DNA of 16,420 bases from Rickettsia typhi (GTDB lineage Bacteria; Pseudomonadota; Alphaproteobacteria; Rickettsiales; Rickettsiaceae). Positions 7,587 through 15,073 of this stretch are shown in pieces. A program made the translations under genes and the position numbers. The number at the start of each line of letters is the position of its first letter. Position 1 is the first letter of the stretch. Location: positions 1 to 16,420 of the forward strand of contig CAMDSB010000026.1 of NCBI GenBank assembly GCA_945907105.1. The letters are read 5' to 3'. The notes beneath the pieces are model-generated. The model saw only the letters and a program-made list of their open reading frames with translations, did not search any database and was not told the DNA's origin.

Positions 7587-9410
7587 ATGACAATAAAAAT
7601 ACTTTCAAATAGTACCATAAATAAAATATCTGCTGGCGAAGTTATTGAAAGACCATCTTCTGTAGTAAAAGAACTGGTAGAAAATGCTATTGATGCTGGT
7701 GCTACAAAAATCAGTGTCACGTTAGAATGTTCTGGAAAAAATCTTATTGTTATCAAAGATAATGGCTTTGGCATGACTAAAGATGAGTTAGAGCTGGCTA
7801 TTTTACGTCATGCTACTTCTAAACTCGATGAAGATGATTTACTAAATATAAACAGCTTTGGTTTTCGTGGCGAAGCTCTACCTTCAATTGGAGCTATTAG
7901 TAAATTTAAAATAACTTCCAGAAAATTTGGGAGCACTTCAGCCTACTCTTTAAGTATTATTGGTGGCAAAGTTGAACCAACGATACTTGCTAATATCAAT
8001 GAAGGAACAATTATCGAGGTTCGTGATTTATTTTTTGCCACTCCGGCAAGGTTGAAATTCTTAAGATCAGACAAAACAGAACTTGCCTCAATCGTGCTAG
8101 TGGTAAAGAAAATAGCCTTATCTCATCCTACTATATCATTCATTCTTTCGCATGACGGCCGAGATATTATCGATGTCAAAGGTTCAGATGATACCAACTC
8201 AATTAATAATAGAACAGAACAAATTCTTGGCAAAGAATTCACCGAAAATGCAGCAGAGGTTTCGCTTGTCAGAGATGATATCGAAATATATGGATACTCC
8301 TCCCTACCTACCTATAATCGAGCAACTTCTGATGATCAATTTCTTTTTATTAATAATCGGCCAGTAAAAGATAAGATACTTAATATTGCTTTAAAAGTAT
8401 CCTATCAAGATTATTTGGCAAGAAGTCGTCATCCTGTTTCAGTCCTGTTTATTAAGGTTGATCCACATTTTGTTGATGTGAACGTGCACCCTGCAAAAAG
8501 CGAAGTAAGATTTCATGATCCTAATTTAATACGCAGCCTAGTCATAAGAGCTATCAAAGATGCTCTTATGCGTAGTAGTAATCAAGTGTCCAATATAGCT
8601 TCGAGTGTGGCGCTAAACTACATGCGTCCTGCTTTATCAACTCCCCAGAATTTTGGTGAAAGAAATATTGATACCCACGGGAGATTCCAGTTACCTAGCA
8701 GTACTAGAGTACAAAATTTTTCAGCACCTATAGCAGTGTTTGATAATGATGCTAACAGTATTAATATGCTTATAAAAACCGAGCCTCAATCAAACGCGGG
8801 AGAATCCTTATCAGAACATGCTCTAAATTTCCCTTTAGGAGCAGCGAAAACACAGCTTCATGGAACATATATAATATCTCAAACACCCGATAGCATTATT
8901 ATCACCGATCAGCACGCAGCTCATGAACGAATTGGTTACGAGAAGATAAAAGAACAAATTGATAAAAATGGTCTCATTAAACAAAGATTACTAATTCCAG
9001 ACATTGTTGAATTACCAGACACACGAAGAGCAGAATTATTAAATGAAAACAAATTAATTTTGGCGAATCTTGGTTTAACTATCGAAAAATTTGGTGAGAA
9101 TTCAATCATTGTTTCGGAAATACCAAGCTTAGTCGGCGATATTAATATTAATCAATTAATCAATGATTTAGCTGACCACCTGCTATCTATGGGTGAAAAC
9201 ATTGCTCTTACCGAGTTAATTGAACAAATCACCGAGACGTACGCTTGCCACTATGCAATTAGAGCTGGGAGAACCTTAAACGCTGAAGAAATGAATGGGT
9301 TACTTCGCCAAATGGAAACTACGCCCTTTTCTGGACAATGCAACCATGGAAGACAAACCTATGTTGAACTTAAGCTTAAAGACATAGAAAAATTATTTGG
9401 TCGAAAATAA
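7587..9410 (+). CDS. mutL: DNA mismatch repair protein MutL (endonuclease type)
   Basis: MutL couples MutS mismatch recognition to strand removal. The 607-residue product starts with a GHKL ATPase: [11 protein letters not shown] (29-39, with the catalytic Glu), DNGFGM (58-63) and [10 protein letters not shown] (92-101). The transducer domain carries the [11 protein letters not shown] signature (299-309). After a low-complexity linker (about 335-415) comes the dimerisation domain with the metal-binding nuclease motif [12 protein letters not shown] (441-452, fitting DQHAx2Ex4E), the [10 protein letters not shown] block (553-562) and CNHGR (585-589). This motif set marks the self-nicking MutL found in bacteria without MutH. 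The last motif is usually CPHGRP; here Pro is replaced on both sides (CNHGRQ), with Cys and His kept. It is first gene of a tight operon with lipB. Confidence 0.97.
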   Translation: MTIKILSNSTINKISAGEVIERPSSVVKELVENAIDAGATKISVTLECSGKNLIVIKDNGFGMTKDELELAILRHATSKLDEDDLLNINSFGFRGEALPSIGAISKFKITSRKFGSTSAYSLSIIGGKVEPTILANINEGTIIEVRDLFFATPARLKFLRSDKTELASIVLVVKKIALSHPTISFILSHDGRDIIDVKGSDDTNSINNRTEQILGKEFTENAAEVSLVRDDIEIYGYSSLPTYNRATSDDQFLFINNRPVKDKILNIALKVSYQDYLARSRHPVSVLFIKVDPHFVDVNVHPAKSEVRFHDPNLIRSLVIRAIKDALMRSSNQVSNIASSVALNYMRPALSTPQNFGERNIDTHGRFQLPSSTRVQNFSAPIAVFDNDANSINMLIKTEPQSNAGESLSEHALNFPLGAAKTQLHGTYIISQTPDSIIITDQHAAHERIGYEKIKEQIDKNGLIKQRLLIPDIVELPDTRRAELLNENKLILANLGLTIEKFGENSIIVSEIPSLVGDININQLINDLADHLLSMGENIALTELIEQITETYACHYAIRAGRTLNAEEMNGLLRQMETTPFSGQCNHGRQTYVELKLKDIEKLFGRK

Positions 9411-10042
9411 TGCCTAATCTAGACTGGATATCTTTACCTGGGTTAATTGACTATAATATTGGGCTAGATTTAATGCAGCAACGAGTTTCTGACGTAATTC
9501 TACATAAAGAAAAAGAAACCGTATTTTTACTTGAACATCAAGATGTATATACTGCTGGCACTAGCTACAAAGCAAATGAACTACTATCTTGTGAAAACAT
9601 CCCTATTATCTACACAGGAAGAGGCGGTAAATTTACCTATCACGGGCCGGGACAACGGGTGATTTATCCCATCTTAAATTTAGGTGGAGAAAACCGATCA
9701 GCAGACCTAAAATTATATATACGCCTTCTCGAACAATGGATCATTAACACATTACAAAAGCTTGATATTAAGGCGTACACCCTTGATGGTAAAGTTGGTA
9801 TATGGGTTAACCAAAATCATACCCCAGCAAAAATAGCAGCTATTGGAGTAAGGATTAAGAAATGGGTAACTTACCATGGTATAGCAATCAACATAAACAC
9901 TGATCTTAGTAAGTATTCTGGTATAATTCCTTGTGGGATTAGTAATTTTCCTGTAACCTCATTATCTAATATTGGAATCAAAATATCACTGGTCGATTTT
10001 GATTATTTATTGAAAAAAGAATTTGAAAGTTTGTTTGGATGA
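9410..10042 (+). CDS. lipB: Octanoyl-[acyl carrier protein] transferase LipB
   Basis: LipB moves octanoyl groups from acyl carrier protein to lipoyl domains of enzymes such as pyruvate and 2-oxoglutarate dehydrogenase, the first step of lipoate synthesis. The 210-residue product has the hallmark [12 protein letters not shown] (71-82), the catalytic Lys141 in [10 protein letters not shown], conserved His156 in TYHGIAIN, and the catalytic Cys175 in IIPCGI. The length is normal. Its ATG shares one base with the mutL stop (TAATG), implying translational coupling, and its own TGA overlaps the next start as ATGA. The LipA partner is not in the window. Confidence 0.96.
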   Translation: MPNLDWISLPGLIDYNIGLDLMQQRVSDVILHKEKETVFLLEHQDVYTAGTSYKANELLSCENIPIIYTGRGGKFTYHGPGQRVIYPILNLGGENRSADLKLYIRLLEQWIINTLQKLDIKAYTLDGKVGIWVNQNHTPAKIAAIGVRIKKWVTYHGIAININTDLSKYSGIIPCGISNFPVTSLSNIGIKISLVDFDYLLKKEFESLFG

Positions 10043-10614
10043 AGATAACACGAATAATAAGTTTGTTAACAAGCATTGTGCTAACTTCTTGGTGTTTGAA
10101 CTTTTTCTATTTCGTTAAAGCTACATCCAATGTATCTAATTATAATCGAAACATGACCGAGGCAATAGTTGTATTTGGTACAAATGATCAAGAATTATAT
10201 GCTGGTACTCAACTTTTAAAACTAGGCTATGCGCCTTTAGTTTTTGTTACTAGCGATAAACCAAAAAATGAGTTTTTTAGTTTTTTTAAAACATATAACT
10301 TAGCTCCAGAACAATTTATTTTTGATAGCGAGCTAGCAGTAAACACCGCTAATTACTCAACTGATACTGCAGAATTCTTAAGAAAATATAGATTACAATC
10401 TATGAGGCTTGTAGTAAACTCAATCGAATTGCCCAGAGCGTTACTTGAGGTTACCTCTAAAATACCACACAATATCATTATTATTCCTCATCCAGTAGTG
10501 AGTATAGACAGGGGGTACAATTTAATTATGATCGAATATATAAAATACACCATTACGTTAATTGTACAATATGTTGGTTATAAAAAGGAACTCAACTTAG
10601 CTTATTTGAGATAG
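10039..10614 (+). CDS. DUF218 / YdcF-like membrane-anchored protein
   Basis: The product has an N-terminal hydrophobic segment (about 5-26) and then a globular part. Landmarks fit the DUF218 (YdcF/SanA-like) fold: [10 protein letters not shown] (41-50), the A-x-x-L-L-K-x-G-Y-A region (55-65), [14 protein letters not shown] (101-114) in place of the usual N-T-x-x-N-A helix, and [12 protein letters not shown] (127-138). The hallmark G-G after the first strand is weak here (GTND). These proteins act at or outside the inner membrane and are linked to envelope functions, but the exact reaction is unknown. The start overlaps the lipB stop (ATGA), so it is translated as part of the mutL-lipB operon. 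A T-run (10616-10623) follows the stop, without a clear stem. Confidence 0.75.
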   Translation: MKITRIISLLTSIVLTSWCLNFFYFVKATSNVSNYNRNMTEAIVVFGTNDQELYAGTQLLKLGYAPLVFVTSDKPKNEFFSFFKTYNLAPEQFIFDSELAVNTANYSTDTAEFLRKYRLQSMRLVVNSIELPRALLEVTSKIPHNIIIIPHPVVSIDRGYNLIMIEYIKYTITLIVQYVGYKKELNLAYLR

Positions 10615-10659
10615 ATTTTTTTATTCCTCAAGCCTGAAAAAAACAGTTGAATTACGCGA

Positions 10660-10686
10660 TTAAATGCTACAATAACTCCAGCTCAT
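10660..10686 (-). other. Eight-codon mini-ORF with a perfect AGGAGG
   Basis: On the minus strand, AGGAGG (plus 10693-10698) lies 6 nt from an ATG that opens a frame of eight codons (MSWSYCSI) and then TAA. This is 49 bp after the stop of the 442-aa gene and antisense to nothing annotated. Strong ribosome sites are uncommon in this window. It could be a gene remnant or a leader peptide, but no gene follows on that strand within 40 bp. I treat it as a curiosity. Confidence 0.2.
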
Positions 10687-10734
10687 GAAACGCCTCCTAG
10701 GATCATTCAGTAAATTCTATATATTCCTGGATAG

Positions 10735-12063
10735 TCACCTTATTTTACTTGCTATTTTTACCTTTTTTTGATGATTGCTTAATTTTCTTATCGGAGTTAC
10801 TACCTTAGAAGATAGCGGTTTTACAACATGTTTGCTTACTTGTGTTTGCCGACTTAATTTGTCCACTATTTTGATTAATTTACCCTTATTAGGAGTGTTT
10901 GTTTTGTCTTTCACTAGCGATGGTTGCTCCTCCATACCAGGTGTTTTGACAACAATTTCTTTAGGATTATTAACTCTAGAATAGGGGCTTTGTCCTCTGC
11001 CAAAATCTTTTATTATACTCCCTATGGCTTTCGCTCCCCTGACAAAAATATTTTTACTAGTACCGATTGTTTTTTCGGATGCAGCGAGCCTCTCTTTTAT
11101 TCCGGTAAACGTGGCTTTAATCTGCTCAGGCGACATGGCGGAATAATTTTTATCTCTCACTAGTTCCTTAAGCGCCATAGTTTGGATACGTTGTTCTCTT
11201 ACCTGTATTTTAAGATCGGTGATATTATTATAACCAGGAGTATCTGGCTTATCACGTTCAGAGTCTATTTGCTTCTTAAGGTTATCACGAATTTTATCAA
11301 CACTTACTTTCGCTTCCGCTTCTATTCCAAAAGAGACAAGAGACATGGCCACGCCCCCAATTTTTAAAGCAAGGCTTAGACCAGCTGTCCCCACAGCACT
11401 TACAACGGAAAGCGAAATATCTATACTTTGCATTAAAAGCGCTTTCCCTATACCTTTAGCAATAACTTTACCTTCAGACTTATTCTGCGCCAGCCTTTTA
11501 GTTACAGATTTTTTGCCTTCTCTTGAGTCTGGTTTAAGTAATTGATCCTTTAATATATTTTCCAGTTTGGGATAATCTTTTAATATCTGTACTTGTTGCT
11601 CTTTCGCATCTCTATTTTTAACTAGTACATTATTTTCTTTTTCAAGACGCCTAAGACTTCTAGCTTGCAGCATGTCTACTGTTAAACTCACTGCTACGCT
11701 AGCAAATGCCACACCAGCTAGTACTCCAACAACCACAGGCCCAAAAGGGCCGGTAGCTGTAACACCAGCTACCGCTAAAACGCCAAATGTAATAGTTACT
11801 AAGTGAGAAAGAATCTTACTTGTCGCTATTTTAAAAAGGTGGCTCTCGGTGATATAATCTTTTGCAGCTACTATTTTTTTAAAAATGGAAGTATTGGTAA
11901 TATAATCTTTTGTAGACTGGGCACCTTGCCTTACAGTGCGAAAAAATTTCATTACTGTAGTTTTTTTGGTCTTCGATTTAGCATTATTTTCTACTTTAGC
12001 AGAAGATGCTAAAATAGGCTCTGCTAACTCGTCTGAAGATTTTTTGGTTTGCTTATCAGGCAT
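10735..12063 (-). CDS. Unrecognised 442-aa basic protein with two hydrophobic blocks
   Basis: I do not recognise a family. The N-terminus (1-80) is very Lys/Ser/Thr-rich and carries a short tandem repeat, TKDYITNTSIFKKI (51-64) and AKDYITESHLFKI (67-79). A long hydrophobic block at 84-128 with a GPFGPV turn near 105-110 looks like a two-helix membrane hairpin. A charged helical stretch (131-175) follows, then a second hydrophobic block at 210-246. The remaining half is hydrophilic and ends in a Lys/Arg-rich tail (391-442). There is no N-terminal signal peptide. It lies 59 bp downstream of the VirB7-like lipoprotein on the same strand. A C-terminal basic tail plus membrane hairpins recalls some type IV secreted effectors and inclusion-membrane proteins of intracellular bacteria, but that is analogy only. 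GGT lies 6 nt before the ATG. Confidence 0.7.
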   Translation of the reverse strand: MPDKQTKKSSDELAEPILASSAKVENNAKSKTKKTTVMKFFRTVRQGAQSTKDYITNTSIFKKIVAAKDYITESHLFKIATSKILSHLVTITFGVLAVAGVTATGPFGPVVVGVLAGVAFASVAVSLTVDMLQARSLRRLEKENNVLVKNRDAKEQQVQILKDYPKLENILKDQLLKPDSREGKKSVTKRLAQNKSEGKVIAKGIGKALLMQSIDISLSVVSAVGTAGLSLALKIGGVAMSLVSFGIEAEAKVSVDKIRDNLKKQIDSERDKPDTPGYNNITDLKIQVREQRIQTMALKELVRDKNYSAMSPEQIKATFTGIKERLAASEKTIGTSKNIFVRGAKAIGSIIKDFGRGQSPYSRVNNPKEIVVKTPGMEEQPSLVKDKTNTPNKGKLIKIVDKLSRQTQVSKHVVKPLSSKVVTPIRKLSNHQKKVKIASKIR

Positions 12064-12122
12064 TCAATTACCATTTGGCATTTACTTACACTGCAAAAGT
12101 CAAGCTAGTACCATGGATTTCT

Positions 12123-12302
12123 TTATGTAATAGCATAATCCAAATTAACCGGCCTACGAACACATGGCATAATCGTAAAAGAACCGATCTCTTCAGAGGA
12201 TACGCAAGGGCTTTTTATCTCATAAGGTGCACTGGGTGTACAAGAAGATATTGTTCCTAAAACAATAATAGCTATACAAAAACTCTTTATAAATTGTGAC
12301 AT
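12123..12302 (-). CDS. virB7: VirB7-like rickettsial lipoprotein (short)
   Basis: A 59-residue gene. The protein starts with MSQFIKSF, then a hydrophobic run CIAIIVLGTI, then a lipobox ISSC with Cys21 as the lipidated residue. The mature part is only 39 residues: APYEIKSPCVSSEE, then MPCVRRPVN near the end. The K-S-P-C-V and P-C-V-R-R-P motifs, two Cys after the lipid Cys, and the total length match the tiny VirB7-like lipoproteins of the rickettsial vir type IV secretion system. VirB7 anchors the outer-membrane core with VirB9. The virB8-virB9 pair lies divergently 1.1 kb away, which supports the assignment. The downstream gene on this strand is the 442-aa protein. The family name rests on my memory of the pattern. 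Confidence 0.75.
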   Translation of the reverse strand: MSQFIKSFCIAIIVLGTISSCTPSAPYEIKSPCVSSEEIGSFTIMPCVRRPVNLDYAIT

Positions 12303-12696
12303 AATTCTTAAATTATCTAAAATGCAAATTCACTTGAAATAGCAACTATTAAATTCAACTTATTGTAATGTTAACAATACCTGATTTGTGCTTAAAAAAA
12401 ACAAAATCCATTCTTAAAAAATTAATTTATTACTTAAAGCGCTACCATTTGTTGCAATTATGCTTATCTTGGTTATGAACTCTAAAGGTTTCGAGCACGT
12501 CCTGCGAACTAGATTTTGTACTAAAACTTTACTCTTATCAGTTATATCAAGTAGATTAAGCATTTTTCTCAATGAATCAAAAAAAATACTTTGATTTTTG
12601 ACTATTTAATGGAATATTAAATAATTAAAAATTACAATCCATAAGGTTAGCAATAAGCTGACAACATGTTTATTAATTATTTAAAGGATCACTTGT
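12303..12696. other. Divergent intergenic region, VirB7-like / His-rich gene
   Basis: About 390 bp of AT-rich DNA between two diverging small envelope genes, presumably holding both promoters. A candidate for the right-hand gene is TTGACT (12598-12603) with an AT-rich box (TAATTA) near 12622. A hairpin AATCAAA/TTTGATT (12575-12581 and 12590-12596) just before it ends in TTT. No coding frame is supported. One GC-richer patch (12489-12513) shows no further structure that I trust. Confidence 0.5.
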
Positions 12697-12945
12697 ATGA
12701 AAAAATCTAAGCTAGCACTAGGAATAAGTTGTGTTGTAATAGCACTAGGTATGACAACAGCTCAAGGAGAACCAGCAAAAAAAGCTGCACCAGCAGTACC
12801 AACCATGGTAGAAAAAGCTGCAAAAGATCACGGCCATGAGCATGGCGGTAAACATCATGGTGAGGAGCATGGTGACAAACATCATGGCGACGATCATGGG
12901 GATAAGGATCATGGTGGTAAGCACGATGGACATGGCAAAAAATAA
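12697..12945 (+). CDS. Small secreted histidine-rich protein
   Basis: The 82-residue product has a clear Sec signal: MKKSK, a hydrophobic core LALGISCVVIALGM, and a likely cut after TTAQG (residue 24). A short Ala/Pro/Lys linker leads to a tail (44-82) with 12 His in 39 residues, interleaved with Gly, Asp, Glu and Lys in repeats of the HGxxHH and HGDxH kind. Such tails bind Zn, Ni, Cu or Co loosely, so a periplasmic metal buffer or chaperone is plausible, but not shown. AAAGGA (12683-12688) gives it a good ribosome site. It is immediately followed by a hairpin terminator, so it is a single-gene unit. Codon periodicity in the tail reflects CAT-GGT repeats in the DNA. The opposite strand is also open there, but lacks a ribosome site and any family match. 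Confidence 0.82.
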   Translation: MKKSKLALGISCVVIALGMTTAQGEPAKKAAPAVPTMVEKAAKDHGHEHGGKHHGEEHGDKHHGDDHGDKDHGGKHDGHGKK

Positions 12946-12960
12946 GCACTTTGTGCTTTT
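12944..12960 (+). terminator. Hairpin terminator of the His-rich gene
   Basis: AAGCAC (12944-12949), loop TTT and GTGCTT (12953-12958) form a 6-bp stem overlapping the stop codon and running into TTTT. This has the layout of a Rho-independent terminator. A second small repeat, CTAAAT/ATTTAG, follows at about 12966-12981. Confidence 0.6.
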
Positions 12961-13026
12961 GCTAACTAAATTTCTATTTAGCTACCACTAAAATCTGCTT
13001 TATTATAAACAGGTCCAAAAGGCTAC

Positions 13027-13068
13027 AGCAACACTGCTTATCGATTTTATAAAATAGGTAGTGTTGTT
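13027..13068. repeat. Long imperfect hairpin, 11-bp stem
   Basis: AGCAACACTGC (13027-13037) pairs with GTAGTGTTGTT (13058-13068) over 11 bp, nine Watson-Crick pairs plus two G-T pairs. The 20-nt loop contains the palindrome ATTTTATAAAAT. It is the most stable-looking structure in the virB8 upstream gap. It may be a terminator remnant, part of a small RNA, or a repeat family; I see no second copy in the window. Confidence 0.45.
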
Positions 13069-13298
13069 ATGTGTTTTCATTAATTTATATGTGAAAAACT
13101 GGCGTATACTTCATACATATTATTACTCCTTGCAAGTTATTTTCTACTAACAGCAATCTTCCCATGGACGCAGTAATTTTTTCAGTTCTAATTTTTACTT
13201 CTTATTCATAACTTAGGCGATTTAGCTCTTAATGTATGTTCGGTATGCCACATGTACTATATTTGTTCTCTTATCTGATGGTTTGGTGAAAAAATATC

Positions 13299-13304
13299 TA
13301 TAAT
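13299..13304 (+). promoter_or_regulatory. Possible -10 box for virB8-virB9
   Basis: TATAAT, 64 bp upstream of the virB8 start, with a poor -35 region. The location is reasonable because no gene lies directly upstream. Confidence 0.3.
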
Positions 13305-13368
13305 TTTCATCTAGAAGTTATACAATCAATGAGTAAATAATTTTTACTTTTAAAAAATTAAAGGTTTA

Positions 13369-14076
13369 ATGGAACCCATATATAAATCATTACAAGATTA
13401 CATTAAATCTGGGGAGTATTTCGCTGATGCAAAGGAATGGTATAAGTACAAATACATTCATCCTTTCTCTCAAAGATCGTTTATATTAATCCTTAGTGCA
13501 GTAATTTGCGCCTTATTTATAGGGGTTGTAATTAATATTAATTCTCTATTTCCTTCTGTAATACAGGTAAAATATTCTATTACCGCTGATACTTCAGCTA
13601 ATAAATCTGCACAAATAACTAGAGCCAATCAAATAGAAAATAGTCCGCTAGCCTCAATCATTGATGTTCTAATCAGGAACTATGTTTTAAAAAGAGAAAG
13701 CTATAACTATGATAATCTAAAAAAGCAATTTGTTTACATAAAAAATAATTCAACACGTATAGTCTTTCGTCGATTTTATAATTATATGAACATTGATAAC
13801 CCATCTTCACCTATAATGCGCTATCAAAAAGGTGCAAAGAGGAAAATTACTATCATTTCAGCACAATACCCTAGCCCTAATAAAGCCTTGATTGAGTTTA
13901 ATTCAATAGCAGAAAATGCAGCCAATGAAGTTATCGAAGATGCAATTTGGCAAGCCACAATTGATTTAGAAGTAGATGATATTAATACAAACTTACCATC
14001 AGGGGCACGATTTAACTTCACAATAATAGATTATCAGCTAAAACTATTAAAGGATAAAAAAACGAATAAATCATGA
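13369..14076 (+). CDS. virB8: Type IV secretion system protein VirB8
   Basis: VirB8 is a bitopic inner-membrane protein whose periplasmic domain helps assemble the secretion channel and contacts VirB9 and VirB10. The 235-residue product has the typical cytosolic start (YIKSGEYFADAKEWY, 11-25), one transmembrane helix at about 38-57, and then the NTF2-like periplasmic domain. Conserved family features include VLIRNYVLKRESYNY (100-114), the F-x-x-Y-M-N-x-x-NPSSP turn (136-148), and a final strand FNFTIIDYQL. The start has AAAGG 5 nt upstream. Its TGA overlaps the virB9 ATG (ATGA), so the pair is coupled. virB10 does not follow. Rickettsiales carry duplicated VirB8 genes, and I cannot tell which copy this is. 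Confidence 0.9.
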   Translation: MEPIYKSLQDYIKSGEYFADAKEWYKYKYIHPFSQRSFILILSAVICALFIGVVININSLFPSVIQVKYSITADTSANKSAQITRANQIENSPLASIIDVLIRNYVLKRESYNYDNLKKQFVYIKNNSTRIVFRRFYNYMNIDNPSSPIMRYQKGAKRKITIISAQYPSPNKALIEFNSIAENAANEVIEDAIWQATIDLEVDDINTNLPSGARFNFTIIDYQLKLLKDKKTNKS

Positions 14077-15047
14077 AAAATTTAATTATACCAATTTCAA
14101 AATTAAATAACTTTAGTGCTTCATTAATTTCTAATTTTAGTTTTGTAAAAAATCTCAGATTAAATAACCTGCAGATCCTAGAAACAAATGACTCGGCAGA
14201 GATATTACCTGGAATACCATTTCATGCTAATTTTGCGCATCATATAAGTGTAAACCAGCATATTGGTAATCAGCAAAATTTGTTATCTCGTTTAAAAATT
14301 GGATTTGGTATTATCACGCTTTTAGTGACATTTTTTACGGCCTCTAATGCCTTTGCAATCAGAGAATCAAGACCAACTCCTGTCGATAGTAGGATCAGAG
14401 TCATGGTATATAATCCTGATGATGTATTTAAATTTACTGGATATTACGGTTATCAAGCCAGTATTGAACTAGCTAGCAACGAAGAAGTTGTAAGTATTTC
14501 TATGGGAGACACAACTTCATGGCAAATAGTTCCAGCAGGTCATAGGATATTTATCAAACCCATGGAACCAGAAGCAACCACTAACCTCACTTTAATTACT
14601 AATAAACGCACCTATTTCTTTGAACTATATGCTGAGGAAACAACAGATATTCGGGATCCTGGCATGGTGTTTAATGTAAAATTTATATATCCTGATGAGG
14701 AAGAAGAGGATCATCTTCGGACTTTTGCTAAAAGTTCTAGCAAAGGACCTGATCTAAATCATCCAGAGAATTTTAATTTCTATTACTCTATAAGCGGCAA
14801 TGAAGAAATCGCCCCTATTAAGATCTTTGATGACGGCGAATTCACCTATCTACAATTCAGGGACAAAAACAATGAAATCCCAGCGATATTTGCTGTAGAT
14901 GAAGAGCTTATGGAATCAATGGTTAATTTTCGTTTAGATCCTAATAACAGCAATTTGGTCGTCGTAGAGCAAGTATTTAAGAAACTTACCCTAAGAGCTG
15001 GTAAGAAAATTGTTTGTGTGTTTAATGAAACTTATAGACCATATTAG
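14073..15047 (+). CDS. virB9: Type IV secretion system protein VirB9 (TrbG/CagX family)
   Basis: VirB9 is the periplasmic/outer-membrane core component that joins VirB7 and VirB10. The mature part (96-324) matches the family. The N-terminal domain opens RESRPTPVDSRIRVMVYNPDDVF, continues with SMGDTTSWQI and the FIKPMEPEATTNL strand pair (about 161-172), and ends in YFFELYA. After an acidic linker comes the C-terminal beta domain with PIKIFDDGEFTYLQF (248-262). The oddity is upstream: a good Sec signal (SRLKIGFGIITLLVTFF...ASNAFA) lies at 72-95, behind a hydrophilic stretch of some 70 residues. TTG 14280 would start the protein right at this signal, giving 255 residues, the usual family length. 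The annotated ATG overlaps the virB8 stop. Both starts are possible. Confidence 0.9.
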   Translation: MKNLIIPISKLNNFSASLISNFSFVKNLRLNNLQILETNDSAEILPGIPFHANFAHHISVNQHIGNQQNLLSRLKIGFGIITLLVTFFTASNAFAIRESRPTPVDSRIRVMVYNPDDVFKFTGYYGYQASIELASNEEVVSISMGDTTSWQIVPAGHRIFIKPMEPEATTNLTLITNKRTYFFELYAEETTDIRDPGMVFNVKFIYPDEEEEDHLRTFAKSSSKGPDLNHPENFNFYYSISGNEEIAPIKIFDDGEFTYLQFRDKNNEIPAIFAVDEELMESMVNFRLDPNNSNLVVVEQVFKKLTLRAGKKIVCVFNETYRPY

Positions 15048-15073
15048 ATTCTTCGTAAACAAGATGCTTGACC

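Larger units (their letters stand above)
12946..13368. other. Intergenic region, His-rich gene to virB8
   Basis: About 420 bp with no supported reading frame. It contains the His-rich terminator at its left end, a long hairpin at 13027-13068, and a possible -10 box (TATAAT, 13299-13304) about 65 bp before virB8 with no good -35. The rest is plain AT-rich DNA. Confidence 0.5.

Noticed and set aside
10775..12130. Several plus-strand frames of 60-80 codons opposite the 442-aa gene
   Set aside because: They are antisense shadows without ribosome sites or recognisable features, and the minus-strand gene is continuous through them.
12707..12949. Open minus-strand frames opposite the His-rich gene
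   Set aside because: They arise from the CAT/GGT repeat pattern read backwards, and give low-complexity Tyr/His/Leu or Met/Leu/Cys-rich products with no ribosome site or signal logic. The plus-strand gene has all three.
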